Source of the DNA: Winogradskyella epiphytica
GTDB lineage: Bacteria; Bacteroidota; Bacteroidia; Flavobacteriales; Flavobacteriaceae
Direction: 5' to 3'
NCBI RefSeq assembly: GCF_003217215.1
Contig: NZ_QJTD01000004.1
Location: 62,001 to 126,000, forward strand
DNA length: 64,000 nt
The position numbers and the translations under genes were made by a program. The notes under the pieces are model-generated. The model did no database searches. It was not told the DNA's origin and worked only from the letters and a program-made list of their open reading frames with translations. Positions 1-7,602 of the stretch are shown one piece after another (position 1 is the stretch's first letter; each line of letters begins with the position of its first letter).

Positions 1-691
1 CACATGAGATGCCTTCTTTCTCTAATTCTTCAGCAGCTTTGTAAGCCTCTTTAATGATTTTACCAAATGAAACGATAGTTACATCGGTTCCTTCGCGCTT
101 AATTTCAGCAACACCAATAGGAATTGTGTATTCTCCTTCTGGAACTTCACCTTTATCACCATACATCTGCTCACTTTCCATGAAAATAACAGGATCGTCA
201 TCTCTAATAGCCGATTTCAATAAGCCTTTAGCGTCATATGGCGTTGAAGGAACAACTACTTTAAGGCCAGGAGTGTTAGCGAACCAATTTTCAAAAGCTT
301 GTGAATGTGTTGCGCCTAACTGACCAGCAGAAGCTGTTGGTCCTCTAAAAACGATAGGACATTTGAATTGGCCACCAGACATTTGTCTTATTTTAGCAGC
401 GTTATTAATAATTTGATCAATACCAACTAATGAAAAGTTGAACGTCATATATTCTACTATAGGACGGTTTCCTGTCATTGTTGATCCAATAGCAACACCA
501 GCAAAGCCAAGCTCTGAAATTGGAGTATCAATTACACGTTTAGGTCCAAATTCATCTAACATTCCTTTAGATGCTTTGTAAGCGCCATTGTATTCAGCTA
601 CTTCTTCACCCATAAGATAAACACTTTCATCTCTGCGCATTTCTTCGCTCATGGCTTCGCAAATAGCTTCTCTAAATTGAATTGTCTTCAT
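1..691 (-). CDS. pdhB: Pyruvate dehydrogenase E1 component, beta subunit (3' end outside window)
   Basis: Beta subunit of the thiamine-diphosphate-dependent E1 of the pyruvate dehydrogenase complex, which decarboxylates pyruvate and acetylates the E2 lipoyl group. Reading the minus strand from the ATG at 691 gives MKTIQFREAICEAM, then a transketolase-type pyrimidine-binding domain with EEVAEYNGAYK, DTPISELGFAG, VEYMTFNF and TASAGQLGATHSQ, all usual for this subunit. About 230 codons are visible and the C-terminal domain is cut off by the window edge. A perfect TAnnTTTG box lies just upstream. The related beta subunit of branched-chain 2-oxoacid dehydrogenase is the main alternative, but the motifs fit PdhB better. 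Confidence 0.93.
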   Translation of the reverse strand, partial: MKTIQFREAICEAMSEEMRRDESVYLMGEEVAEYNGAYKASKGMLDEFGPKRVIDTPISELGFAGVAIGSTMTGNRPIVEYMTFNFSLVGIDQIINNAAKIRQMSGGQFKCPIVFRGPTASAGQLGATHSQAFENWFANTPGLKVVVPSTPYDAKGLLKSAIRDDDPVIFMESEQMYGDKGEVPEGEYTIPIGVAEIKREGTDVTIVSFGKIIKEAYKAAEELEKEGISC

Positions 692-713
692 TATCTTCTT
701 TTTATTGGAGAGG

Positions 714-721
714 CAAAAATA
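714..721 (-). promoter_or_regulatory. Promoter -7 box of pdhB
   Basis: The minus strand reads TATTTTTG, a perfect match to the Bacteroidota -7 consensus TAnnTTTG, 22 bases before the pdhB start. Transcription would start near 707, giving a leader of about 16 bases. No clear TTG box was seen upstream. Confidence 0.45.
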
Positions 722-893
722 ATAATTATCGGCTATATAATACCATTAAAAGACAAGTGAAAAAAAGAAAAAATAGTGAAGCCGTTTTTCCTTTTGAGTT
801 TTAAAAGGGTTTTACATTAGAATTGATATTATATCTTCAAAATATTGGGGCAATTCTTTAAAATTGACGGAAAAACTGATTTTTTCAAAAATA

Positions 894-911
894 TACTATG
901 CGTGCATAGTA
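894..911. promoter_or_regulatory. Perfect palindrome upstream of etfBA, candidate operator
   Basis: TACTATGCGTGCATAGTA is a perfect inverted repeat of 8 bases either side of GT, about 65 bases before etfB. A weak -7 box, TATATTCG, lies at 931-938, so a bound protein would sit in the -33 region. The size and symmetry suit a dimeric TetR- or MarR-type regulator. Control of acyl-CoA/ETF metabolism is inference from the position. Confidence 0.45.
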
Positions 912-975
912 AAATTTGAATTATTATATTTATATTCGTGCTTAGAAAAAAGACGTTTAAAATAAATCATTTTTT

Positions 976-1722
976 ATGAAGATATTAGTATGTATTAGTC
1001 ATGTACCTGATACAACATCGAAGATTAATTTTACAGAAGGAGATTCTAAATTTGACACTAATGGTGTTCAATATGTTATTAATCCTAATGATGAATTTGG
1101 TCTAACTCGTGCCATGTGGTTCAAAGAAAAACAAGGAGCAAGTGTAGATGTTGTAAATGTTGGTGGTGCAGAAACAGAACCAACTTTAAGAAAAGCTTTA
1201 GCGATTGGTGCAGATAATGCCATTAGAGTAAATACACCTGCGACTGATGGTTTTTCAGTGGCGAAGCAGTTAGCAAAAGTTGTTAAAGATGGTGGATACG
1301 ATTTAGTGATTGCTGGAAGAGAGTCTATTGATTATAATGGAGGAATGGTACCAGGAATGTTAGCAAGTATGATTGATGCTAATTTTGTTGCGAACTGTAT
1401 AAACCTAGAAGTTGATGGAACTAATGCAAAAGCCGTTAGAGAAATTGATGGTGGAAAGGAGACGGTATCTACGTCATTACCATTAGTTATAGCTGGGCAA
1501 AAAGGTCTAGTTGAAGAGAGTGATCTTCGAATTCCAAATATGAGAGGTATCATGATGGCCCGTAAGAAACCTTTAAAGGTTGTAGAGCCAACAGATGTTA
1601 CTGCTGAAACGAAAGCGGTTAGTTTTGAAAAACCAGCTCCAAAAGGTGCGGTTAAATTAGTAGATGCAGATAATCTTGATGAATTAGTGAATCTACTTCA
1701 TAACGAAGCTAAGGTGATTTAA
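976..1722 (+). CDS. etfB: Electron transfer flavoprotein beta subunit
   Basis: Small subunit of the soluble heterodimeric ETF, which takes electrons from acyl-CoA dehydrogenases and passes them to ETF:quinone oxidoreductase. The 248-residue length is typical. The start MKILVCISHVPDT, the segment LVIAGRESIDYNGGMVPGMLA and the IPNMRGIMMARKKPL region are family hallmarks and include the AMP-binding and recognition-loop regions. etfA follows after about 100 bases, so the two are probably co-transcribed. A palindromic candidate operator lies upstream at 894-911. Confidence 0.96.
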   Translation: MKILVCISHVPDTTSKINFTEGDSKFDTNGVQYVINPNDEFGLTRAMWFKEKQGASVDVVNVGGAETEPTLRKALAIGADNAIRVNTPATDGFSVAKQLAKVVKDGGYDLVIAGRESIDYNGGMVPGMLASMIDANFVANCINLEVDGTNAKAVREIDGGKETVSTSLPLVIAGQKGLVEESDLRIPNMRGIMMARKKPLKVVEPTDVTAETKAVSFEKPAPKGAVKLVDADNLDELVNLLHNEAKVI

Positions 1723-1725
1723 TTG

Positions 1726-1807
1726 ACGATTAAATCGTTCCGGAGGTGTTTCGGAATTTCATATAGTTAAAGGAAATATTAATAAGTTCCTGACTGGAGC
1801 TCAGGAA
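1726..1807 (+). other. Three successive hairpins in the etfB-etfA spacer
   Basis: The 104-base spacer holds three small inverted repeats: ACGAT/ATCGT (1726-1738), TTCCG/CGGAA (1738-1756) and TTCCTGA/TCAGGAA (1787-1807). None ends in a T-run, so they do not look like intrinsic terminators. They could affect RNA processing or the balance between the two subunits. Function unknown. Confidence 0.35.
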
Positions 1808-1826
1808 AATTTATAAATAAAAATTT

Positions 1827-2789
1827 ATGTCAATTCTAGTATATACAGAATCAGAAAAAGGAAAGTTAAAGAAAACAGCTCTAGAAGTTGTCTCTTATGC
1901 TAAGGCCATTGCAGACCAAATGGGAACAACGGTTACAGCTGTTGCAGTTAACGCAGATAATGCTGAGAGCTTAGGAAACTATGGTGCAGCTAAAGTACTT
2001 TCAGTAAAAAACGATGCGTTAAACAAATTTAATGCAAAAGCATATGCGGCTGTAATTGAACAAGCAGCAAAACAAGAGGGCGCTAAAGTAGTTGTGGTAA
2101 GCTCAAGTGCAGATAGTAAATATTTAGCACCATTATTGGCTGTTGGATTAGAAGCAGGTTATGTTTCTAACGTGGTTGAAGCGCCATCTAGTACGTCTCC
2201 ATTCGTTGTTAAACGTTCGGTATTTACAAATAAAGCTTTCGCTAATACTGAAATCACTACAGATGTGAAGGTTGTTGGTTTATCTAATAACTCATTCGGA
2301 TTAGTAGAATCAGGTGGAACAGCTTCAGTTGAAGACTTTTCTCCTTCGTTACCAGACTCTGGTGTAACTGTAGAATCAGTTGATAAAGCTACGGATAAAG
2401 TAAGTATTGCTGATGCGGAAATTGTTGTGTCTGGTGGTAGAGGTCTTAAAGGTCCTGAAAACTGGGGAATGATTGAAGAGCTTGCAGAAGTTTTAGGTGC
2501 AGCAACAGCTTGTTCTAAACCGGTTTCAGATTTAGGTTGGAGACCACATAGTGAGCACGTTGGACAAACAGGAAAACCTGTAGCTTCTAACCTTTATATT
2601 GCTATTGGTATTTCTGGTGCTATTCAACATTTAGCAGGAATCAACTCATCTAAAGTTAAAGTGGTCATTAATACAGATCCTGAAGCTCCTTTTTTCAAGG
2701 CAGCCGATTACGGAGTTGTAGGTGATGCATTCGAGGTTGTACCAAAATTAATCGAAAAATTGAAAGCTTTTAAAGCTCAAAACGCATAA
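1827..2789 (+). CDS. etfA: Electron transfer flavoprotein alpha subunit
   Basis: FAD-binding large subunit of ETF, partner of EtfB. The 320-residue length is normal. The N-terminal half is the variable Rossmann-like domain. The C-terminal half carries the FAD-binding signature: VVSGGRGLKGPENW, GWRPHSEHVGQTGK, LYIAIGISGAIQH and NTDPEAPFFKAADYGVVGD. It is the second gene of the etfBA unit. An inverted repeat follows the stop at 2836-2907. Confidence 0.97.
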   Translation: MSILVYTESEKGKLKKTALEVVSYAKAIADQMGTTVTAVAVNADNAESLGNYGAAKVLSVKNDALNKFNAKAYAAVIEQAAKQEGAKVVVVSSSADSKYLAPLLAVGLEAGYVSNVVEAPSSTSPFVVKRSVFTNKAFANTEITTDVKVVGLSNNSFGLVESGGTASVEDFSPSLPDSGVTVESVDKATDKVSIADAEIVVSGGRGLKGPENWGMIEELAEVLGAATACSKPVSDLGWRPHSEHVGQTGKPVASNLYIAIGISGAIQHLAGINSSKVKVVINTDPEAPFFKAADYGVVGDAFEVVPKLIEKLKAFKAQNA

Positions 2790-2835
2790 TTTTATTACCT
2801 TGTAATACGATTATAATAGTTTAAAAGTAATAGTA

Positions 2836-2907
2836 ATGTCAGTTTGAGCGCAGTTGAAGATCTTTAGTTTTGCTTTTGTAGCATTTCTACTGCGCTCATA
2901 ACGACAT
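2836..2907. repeat. REP-like intergenic inverted repeat (TGTC...GAGCGCAGT type)
   Basis: Two 19-base arms, ATGTCAGTTTGAGCGCAGT at 2836-2854 and its near-exact complement at 2889-2907, match at 16 of 19 positions. The arm resembles the TGTCATTCTGAGCG repeats common between genes in flavobacteria (from memory). Related copies occur at 51770, 53328 and 60203. The rest of the 279-base gap, up to 3068, shows nothing I can support. Confidence 0.55.
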
Positions 2908-3068
2908 TTTTTATTTATAGTCACTTTTTAGACTTTAAAAAAAATAAGAACTATTTTAAGTTTCTATGAGTTGCCCGCGTTTTATCGAAACTATGCGGAA
3001 ATAAGCCAAATCTGAATAAAGCAGTTGGTAAATTGTAAATTTAAGTTGTTCTTTGTGTTTTATAAATT

Positions 3069-3683
3069 ATGAGTTTAGTTCGTTTAAATATCAAAGGCAT
3101 TTCTTATAGCCAAACACAAAATGGTGCCTATGCTTTAATACTCAATGAAGTAGATGGTGACCGAAAACTTCCAATTGTAATTGGGGCTTTCGAGGCACAG
3201 TCTATTGCTATAGCATTAGAAAAAGAAATTCGCCCACCACGACCACTTACCCATGATTTATTTAAAAATTTTGCCGATCGATTTGATATTGTCGTAAAGC
3301 AAGTGATTATTCATAAACTAGTTGATGGCGTTTTTTACTCGAGCTTAATTTGCGAACGAGATAAAATAGAAGAAATTATTGATGCCAGAACTAGTGACGC
3401 CATTGCATTAGCGCTCCGTTTTAAAGCGCCAATATTTACTTATAAAAATATATTAGATAAAGCAGGAATCTATCTTAAAGTCAACCCTAAGAAGGAAGAC
3501 GAAGAACAAGATAGCATCCTTGTCGATGACCTTATTGTAGATGAAATTGAAGCTGCTACAACCGAACAAGAAGGCTACAAAGACAAAACTATAGAAGAAC
3601 TAAATAAGCTTTTAGATGACGCTGTTAACAATGAAGACTACGAAACAGCTGCCAAAATAAGAGACGAAATTTCTAAACGCTAA
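3069..3683 (+). CDS. Bifunctional nuclease family protein (DUF151) with UvrB/UvrC motif
   Basis: The N-terminal ~135 residues match the BFN/DUF151 fold: GDRKLPIVIGAFEAQSIAIALE, RPLTHDLFKN, RTSDAIALALRFKAPIFT. Some members have been reported to cleave DNA and RNA. The last ~35 residues (TIEELNKLLDDAVNNEDYE..AAKIRDEI) form the two-helix UvrB/UvrC interaction motif, which suggests contact with a DNA-repair partner. The DUF151 plus UVR arrangement and the 204-residue length are usual in Bacteroidota. A transporter gene follows after 16 bases, so they may be co-transcribed. The substrate here is not known. Confidence 0.85.
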   Translation: MSLVRLNIKGISYSQTQNGAYALILNEVDGDRKLPIVIGAFEAQSIAIALEKEIRPPRPLTHDLFKNFADRFDIVVKQVIIHKLVDGVFYSSLICERDKIEEIIDARTSDAIALALRFKAPIFTYKNILDKAGIYLKVNPKKEDEEQDSILVDDLIVDEIEAATTEQEGYKDKTIEELNKLLDDAVNNEDYETAAKIRDEISKR

Positions 3684-3699
3684 CTAACACCTCCTTTTC

Positions 3700-5505
3700 A
3701 TGAATCAGTTTATCAAGATTTTTCTTGCTATTTTCATTGCGCTTTCATCAATTACAGCACAAGAACTTGAAAAACCTCAGAATGATTCTATACCTGCTGA
3801 AGCTGTAAAAGAAATTTCTACACAAGAACAGCCCAAAAAGAAAAAGGATTTAAAGATTAATAATTGGCAATTATCGGAACATATTGTTTACGAAAGTTAC
3901 CCAGATAGCATACAAGGGCATAACGACTTTGTTAAGGGAAAAGAGTTTCTTAATCTAAATAGAAATGGCCAGTATTCTTCAATTCTTAATAATAGCTTTA
4001 GTAAGGGAATTTGGCTTCAAAACAATAACTTATTAGTATTTAAACAAAAAGCACCTACAGTTGTCGATGTTTATTATGAAGTGATAAAACAAGATGATTC
4101 TACTTTAATACTGAAGAAGAATGATGCCGTATTTACGTTTGTATCGGAAGATCACCCAAACTTTATAGTTCAAGAAAAGTTTCATGATGTTATTATTGCA
4201 AGTGAAGGTTTTACTTTTAATAGTTTATGGCGTGGAGCTATTGGGATGGTTTCTTTAATATTCATCGCTTTTTTATTCAGCAGTAATCGCAAAGGGATAA
4301 ATTGGAAGACTGTTGGAATTGGATTAGCCTTTCAACTTATAATAGCTATTGGAGTTCTACGAGTAGAATTCATAAAAAATGCCTTCGAAGGAATTGGACA
4401 GGTTTTTATTAATATTTTAGATTTTACTAGAGCAGGAAGTGAATTCTTATTTAGTGGTGTAATGGATGTCACCTCTTATGGTTTCATTTTTGCATTTCAA
4501 GTTCTACCAACCATTATTTTCTTCTCTGCATTAACGTCTTTGCTGTTTTACTTAGGCATTATTCAGAGAGTTGTAAAGGCAATGGCTTGGTTATTATCAA
4601 AGTCATTGAAGATTTCAGGAGCCGAAAGTCTAAGTGTGGCAGGTAATATATTTTTAGGTCAAACGGAAGCCCCTTTACTTATTAAGGCCTATTTAGATAA
4701 AATGAATAAATCTGAAATTCTCCTTGTTATGATTGGTGGAATGGCGACTGTTGCAGGTGCTGTTTTAGCCGCGTATATAGGGTTTTTAGGAGGTGATGAT
4801 GCTGAATTACGATTATTCTATGCGAAGCATTTATTAGCGGCATCGGTAATGGCAGCTCCAGGAGCAATTGTAATTTCAAAAATATTATTTCCGCAAACCG
4901 AGGATGTCAACACAGATGTTACCGTTTCTCAGGAGAAAATAGGAGCAAATATTCTAGATGCGATAGCAAATGGTACTACAGAAGGTTTAAGATTAGCTGT
5001 AAATGTAGGAGCGATGCTTCTTGTATTTGTTGCTTTCATTGCTATGATTAATGGTATGCTTGGATGGATTGGTGAGGTAACAACGTTAAATGGATGGATG
5101 GCAGCCAACACACCTTATCCAAGTTTTTCACTCGAAGCTATTTTGGGAACTGTATTTGCACCGTTAATGTGGTTGATTGGAGTTGCTACAGAAGATATTA
5201 TGATGATGGGACAACTTCTAGGTATTAAATTAGCCGCATCGGAATTTGTTGGGTATATTCAATTAGCAGATTTGAAAAATGCCGCAAATGCAACGCACCT
5301 TACATACGAAAAGTCTATAATTATGGCAACGTATATGTTGTGTGGTTTTGCCAATTTTGCATCTATAGGTATTCAAATAGGAGGTATAGGGTCATTAGCA
5401 CCAGGACAACGTACACAATTGTCTAAATTTGGTATGAAAGCTTTAATAGGTGGTACACTGGCATCTCTAATTTCTGCTACTATTGCAGGAATGATCATAG
5501 GATAA
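3700..5505 (+). CDS. Concentrative nucleoside transporter (NupC/CNT family) with N-terminal extracytoplasmic extension
   Basis: Inner-membrane, ion-coupled nucleoside uptake carrier. Residues 1-21 form a signal-like helix ending in ITAQ. Residues ~22-175 are a polar extension with a lysine-rich patch. From ~176 on there are multiple membrane helices with CNT hallmarks: ESLSVAGNIFLGQTEAPLL, GGMATVAGAVLAAYI and CGFANFASIGIQIGGIGSLAPGQR. At 601 residues it is far longer than NupC (about 400), and the extra length is all at the N-terminus. The downstream thyA makes thymidine supply a sensible context. The substrate is inferred from the family. Confidence 0.85.
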   Translation: MNQFIKIFLAIFIALSSITAQELEKPQNDSIPAEAVKEISTQEQPKKKKDLKINNWQLSEHIVYESYPDSIQGHNDFVKGKEFLNLNRNGQYSSILNNSFSKGIWLQNNNLLVFKQKAPTVVDVYYEVIKQDDSTLILKKNDAVFTFVSEDHPNFIVQEKFHDVIIASEGFTFNSLWRGAIGMVSLIFIAFLFSSNRKGINWKTVGIGLAFQLIIAIGVLRVEFIKNAFEGIGQVFINILDFTRAGSEFLFSGVMDVTSYGFIFAFQVLPTIIFFSALTSLLFYLGIIQRVVKAMAWLLSKSLKISGAESLSVAGNIFLGQTEAPLLIKAYLDKMNKSEILLVMIGGMATVAGAVLAAYIGFLGGDDAELRLFYAKHLLAASVMAAPGAIVISKILFPQTEDVNTDVTVSQEKIGANILDAIANGTTEGLRLAVNVGAMLLVFVAFIAMINGMLGWIGEVTTLNGWMAANTPYPSFSLEAILGTVFAPLMWLIGVATEDIMMMGQLLGIKLAASEFVGYIQLADLKNAANATHLTYEKSIIMATYMLCGFANFASIGIQIGGIGSLAPGQRTQLSKFGMKALIGGTLASLISATIAGMIIG

Positions 5506-5726
5506 AAGATTCCTTTAGATCCACAAACTGTAACATACTTAGAATTCGTTTTCTCAATATTTTATTTCAGAATAATAGACGTTAATAACTTTTCATATCT
5601 GTTTCGAGAATTCTTGAAGCATTATATAGCAATTAGTTAAATTCGTTCCTGATTTTTATTATAGCTCACTAGCATCTAATTTCAAGTGACTTATAGTATG
5701 TAATTTTAGTTTAATTAAAAGAGATT

Positions 5727-5740
5727 CCTACGCTTGTAGG
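5727..5740 (+). other. Small hairpin just upstream of thyA start
   Basis: CCTACGCTTGTAGG forms a perfect 5-bp stem with a 4-base loop, ending 8 bases before the thyA ATG. With the preceding GATT it resembles a remnant of the GATTCCTACG repeat family seen at 53328. It could mask the ribosome-binding region. The rest of the 243-base gap (5506-5748) shows nothing else recognisable. Confidence 0.35.
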
Positions 5741-5748
5741 TAGTAGAC

Positions 5749-6573
5749 ATGAAGCAGTATCACGACTTAGTAAAGCACGTTTTAGAACAAGGTAACGATA
5801 AAGGAGATAGAACAGGTACAGGAACCAAAAGTGTTTTTGGCTATCAAATGCGTTTCGATTTAAGCGAAGGCTTCCCTATGGTGACGACTAAAAAAGTTCA
5901 CTTAAAATCCATCATTTACGAACTGTTGTGGTTCTTAAAAGGTGATACTAATATTAATTACTTAACAGAGAATGGTGTTAGAATTTGGAATGAGTGGGCT
6001 GATGAGAATGGCGATCTTGGGCCTGTTTATGGTCATCAATGGAGAAACTGGGCAAGTGAAGATATCGATCAAATAAAAGAAGTCATCGATACTTTAAAGA
6101 ATAATCCAAATAGCAGACGAATGTTAGTTTCTGCATGGAATCCTTCAATATTACCGGATACCTCAAAATCTTTTTCAGAAAATGTAGCTAATGGTAAAGC
6201 GGCTTTACCACCATGTCATGCTTTCTTTCAATTTTATGTTTCTAATGGAAAGTTGTCTTGCCAGCTTTACCAGCGTAGTGCTGATATCTTTTTAGGCGTT
6301 CCTTTCAATATTGCGTCTTACGCTTTATTTACGATGATGATGGCTCAAGTTTGCGGATACGAGGCTGGGGATTTTATTCACACATTTGGAGATGCGCATA
6401 TTTATAACAATCATAAAGAGCAATTAGAATTACAACTATCTCGGGAAATTCGACCATTACCTAAAATGATTTTGAATCCAGAAGTAAAGGATATTTTCGA
6501 CTTTAAGTTTGAAGACTTTACCTTAGTTGATTATAATCCGCATCCACATATTAAAGGCGTAGTTGCTGTCTAA
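5749..6573 (+). CDS. thyA: Thymidylate synthase
   Basis: Converts dUMP to dTMP using methylene-tetrahydrofolate, in the cytoplasm. The 274 residues are near-identical in layout to ThyA. They show [11 protein letters not shown] at the N-terminus, [30 protein letters not shown], the catalytic cysteine in [33 protein letters not shown] and HPHIKG near the end. The dihydrofolate it produces is recycled by the DHFR fusion encoded at 13506. The TonB-C-like gene begins 9 bases downstream and is probably co-transcribed. Confidence 0.98.
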   Translation: MKQYHDLVKHVLEQGNDKGDRTGTGTKSVFGYQMRFDLSEGFPMVTTKKVHLKSIIYELLWFLKGDTNINYLTENGVRIWNEWADENGDLGPVYGHQWRNWASEDIDQIKEVIDTLKNNPNSRRMLVSAWNPSILPDTSKSFSENVANGKAALPPCHAFFQFYVSNGKLSCQLYQRSADIFLGVPFNIASYALFTMMMAQVCGYEAGDFIHTFGDAHIYNNHKEQLELQLSREIRPLPKMILNPEVKDIFDFKFEDFTLVDYNPHPHIKGVVAV

Positions 6574-6582
6574 ACAATTTAT

Positions 6583-7452
6583 ATGAAATATTCTTTTCTT
6601 GTTTTTATTGTTGTCTTAAGTTTTAGCTTAAAGGCACAACAAGAAACATTTACCCTCACGGAATTAGATTCCATAACTACAAAGAATTCTAAACGTGATA
6701 AAGCATCAGGGATTAGAGAAAAGGATAGTTTGAATTTCGAAATTGTTGAATCTGTTCCGGTTTACAAAGGTTGTGAAAACGAAATCAGAAATAAAAATAA
6801 GAAGGAATGTATGAATGAAAAAGTCGCTGACTTTTTCAAGAAGAACTTTGACACAACGCTACCTAAGGATTCAAAAGTTCCATCCGGAAAAATTAGAATA
6901 TTCGTAACATTTATAGTTAATGAAGAGGGCAAAGTTGTAGAGGGAATAGCCAATGGTCCGGATACACATTTCGAAAATGAAGCCATTCGTGTATTAAATT
7001 TACTGCCTAAGTTAACACCAGGTTATTATAAGGGAGAACCTATAAGGTTTCCTTTCTCACTACCTCTAGTTGCGGTTGTTGAAAATGAAAACTTGGACCT
7101 GATCAATACTACTTACCCTGTTTACAGAGGTTGTTCGAAAGATTTGAGTTATCAGGAAACGAAAAGTTGTACTACAGAAAAGATAATGGATTATATTAGA
7201 GTTAGTTTCGATTATGAGCTAGCGGAAAGGGTCTTCCCAACAGAAATATCTACGAAGTTCCTTGTCGAGTTTACAATTAACGATAAAGGTAAAACAGAAC
7301 AAATCAATGTTAAGGCACATCATAAAGCGATTGCGATAGATGTCATAAACCTTATAAAACGAATGCCTAAGTTTAAGGTGCCAGGTTCTAAAGATGGTAA
7401 ACCTACTTCTACAAAATTTAGTGTCTTAATGACCATTCGACTATTGAGTTAG
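6583..7452 (+). CDS. Secreted protein with two TonB-C-like domains
   Basis: A signal peptide (about residues 1-19, ending SLKAQ) is followed by two related halves of ~110 residues. Each starts with PVYKGCENE/PVYRGCSKD, contains a second cysteine after an acidic/polar stretch (KKECMNEK, TKSCTTEK), and then has the TonB-C pattern VTFIVNEEGKVVEG / VEFTINDKGKTEQI ending in LPKLTPGYYKGEPI / MPKFKVPGSKDGKP. Paired cysteines in each half suggest periplasmic disulfides. There is no N-terminal membrane anchor of the classical TonB kind and no ExbBD nearby, so energy transduction is doubtful. It is 9 bases from thyA. Confidence 0.62.
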   Translation: MKYSFLVFIVVLSFSLKAQQETFTLTELDSITTKNSKRDKASGIREKDSLNFEIVESVPVYKGCENEIRNKNKKECMNEKVADFFKKNFDTTLPKDSKVPSGKIRIFVTFIVNEEGKVVEGIANGPDTHFENEAIRVLNLLPKLTPGYYKGEPIRFPFSLPLVAVVENENLDLINTTYPVYRGCSKDLSYQETKSCTTEKIMDYIRVSFDYELAERVFPTEISTKFLVEFTINDKGKTEQINVKAHHKAIAIDVINLIKRMPKFKVPGSKDGKPTSTKFSVLMTIRLLS

Positions 7453-7602
7453 ACATAACTAACATCTTTCTTTTTCTATTTAAGAATTAAAGAGCATATT
7501 TTAATTCTAAAAAATAATCTTTTAAATAATTATTAACTATTTAATAATCAATTGGTTCGATTAAAATTTCTACCTTTAACTCATTAATCAACACTAAATT
7601 AG

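Noticed and set aside
54..323. 89-codon open frame on the plus strand
   Set aside because: Lies entirely inside pdhB on the other strand and has no family resemblance; a shadow frame.
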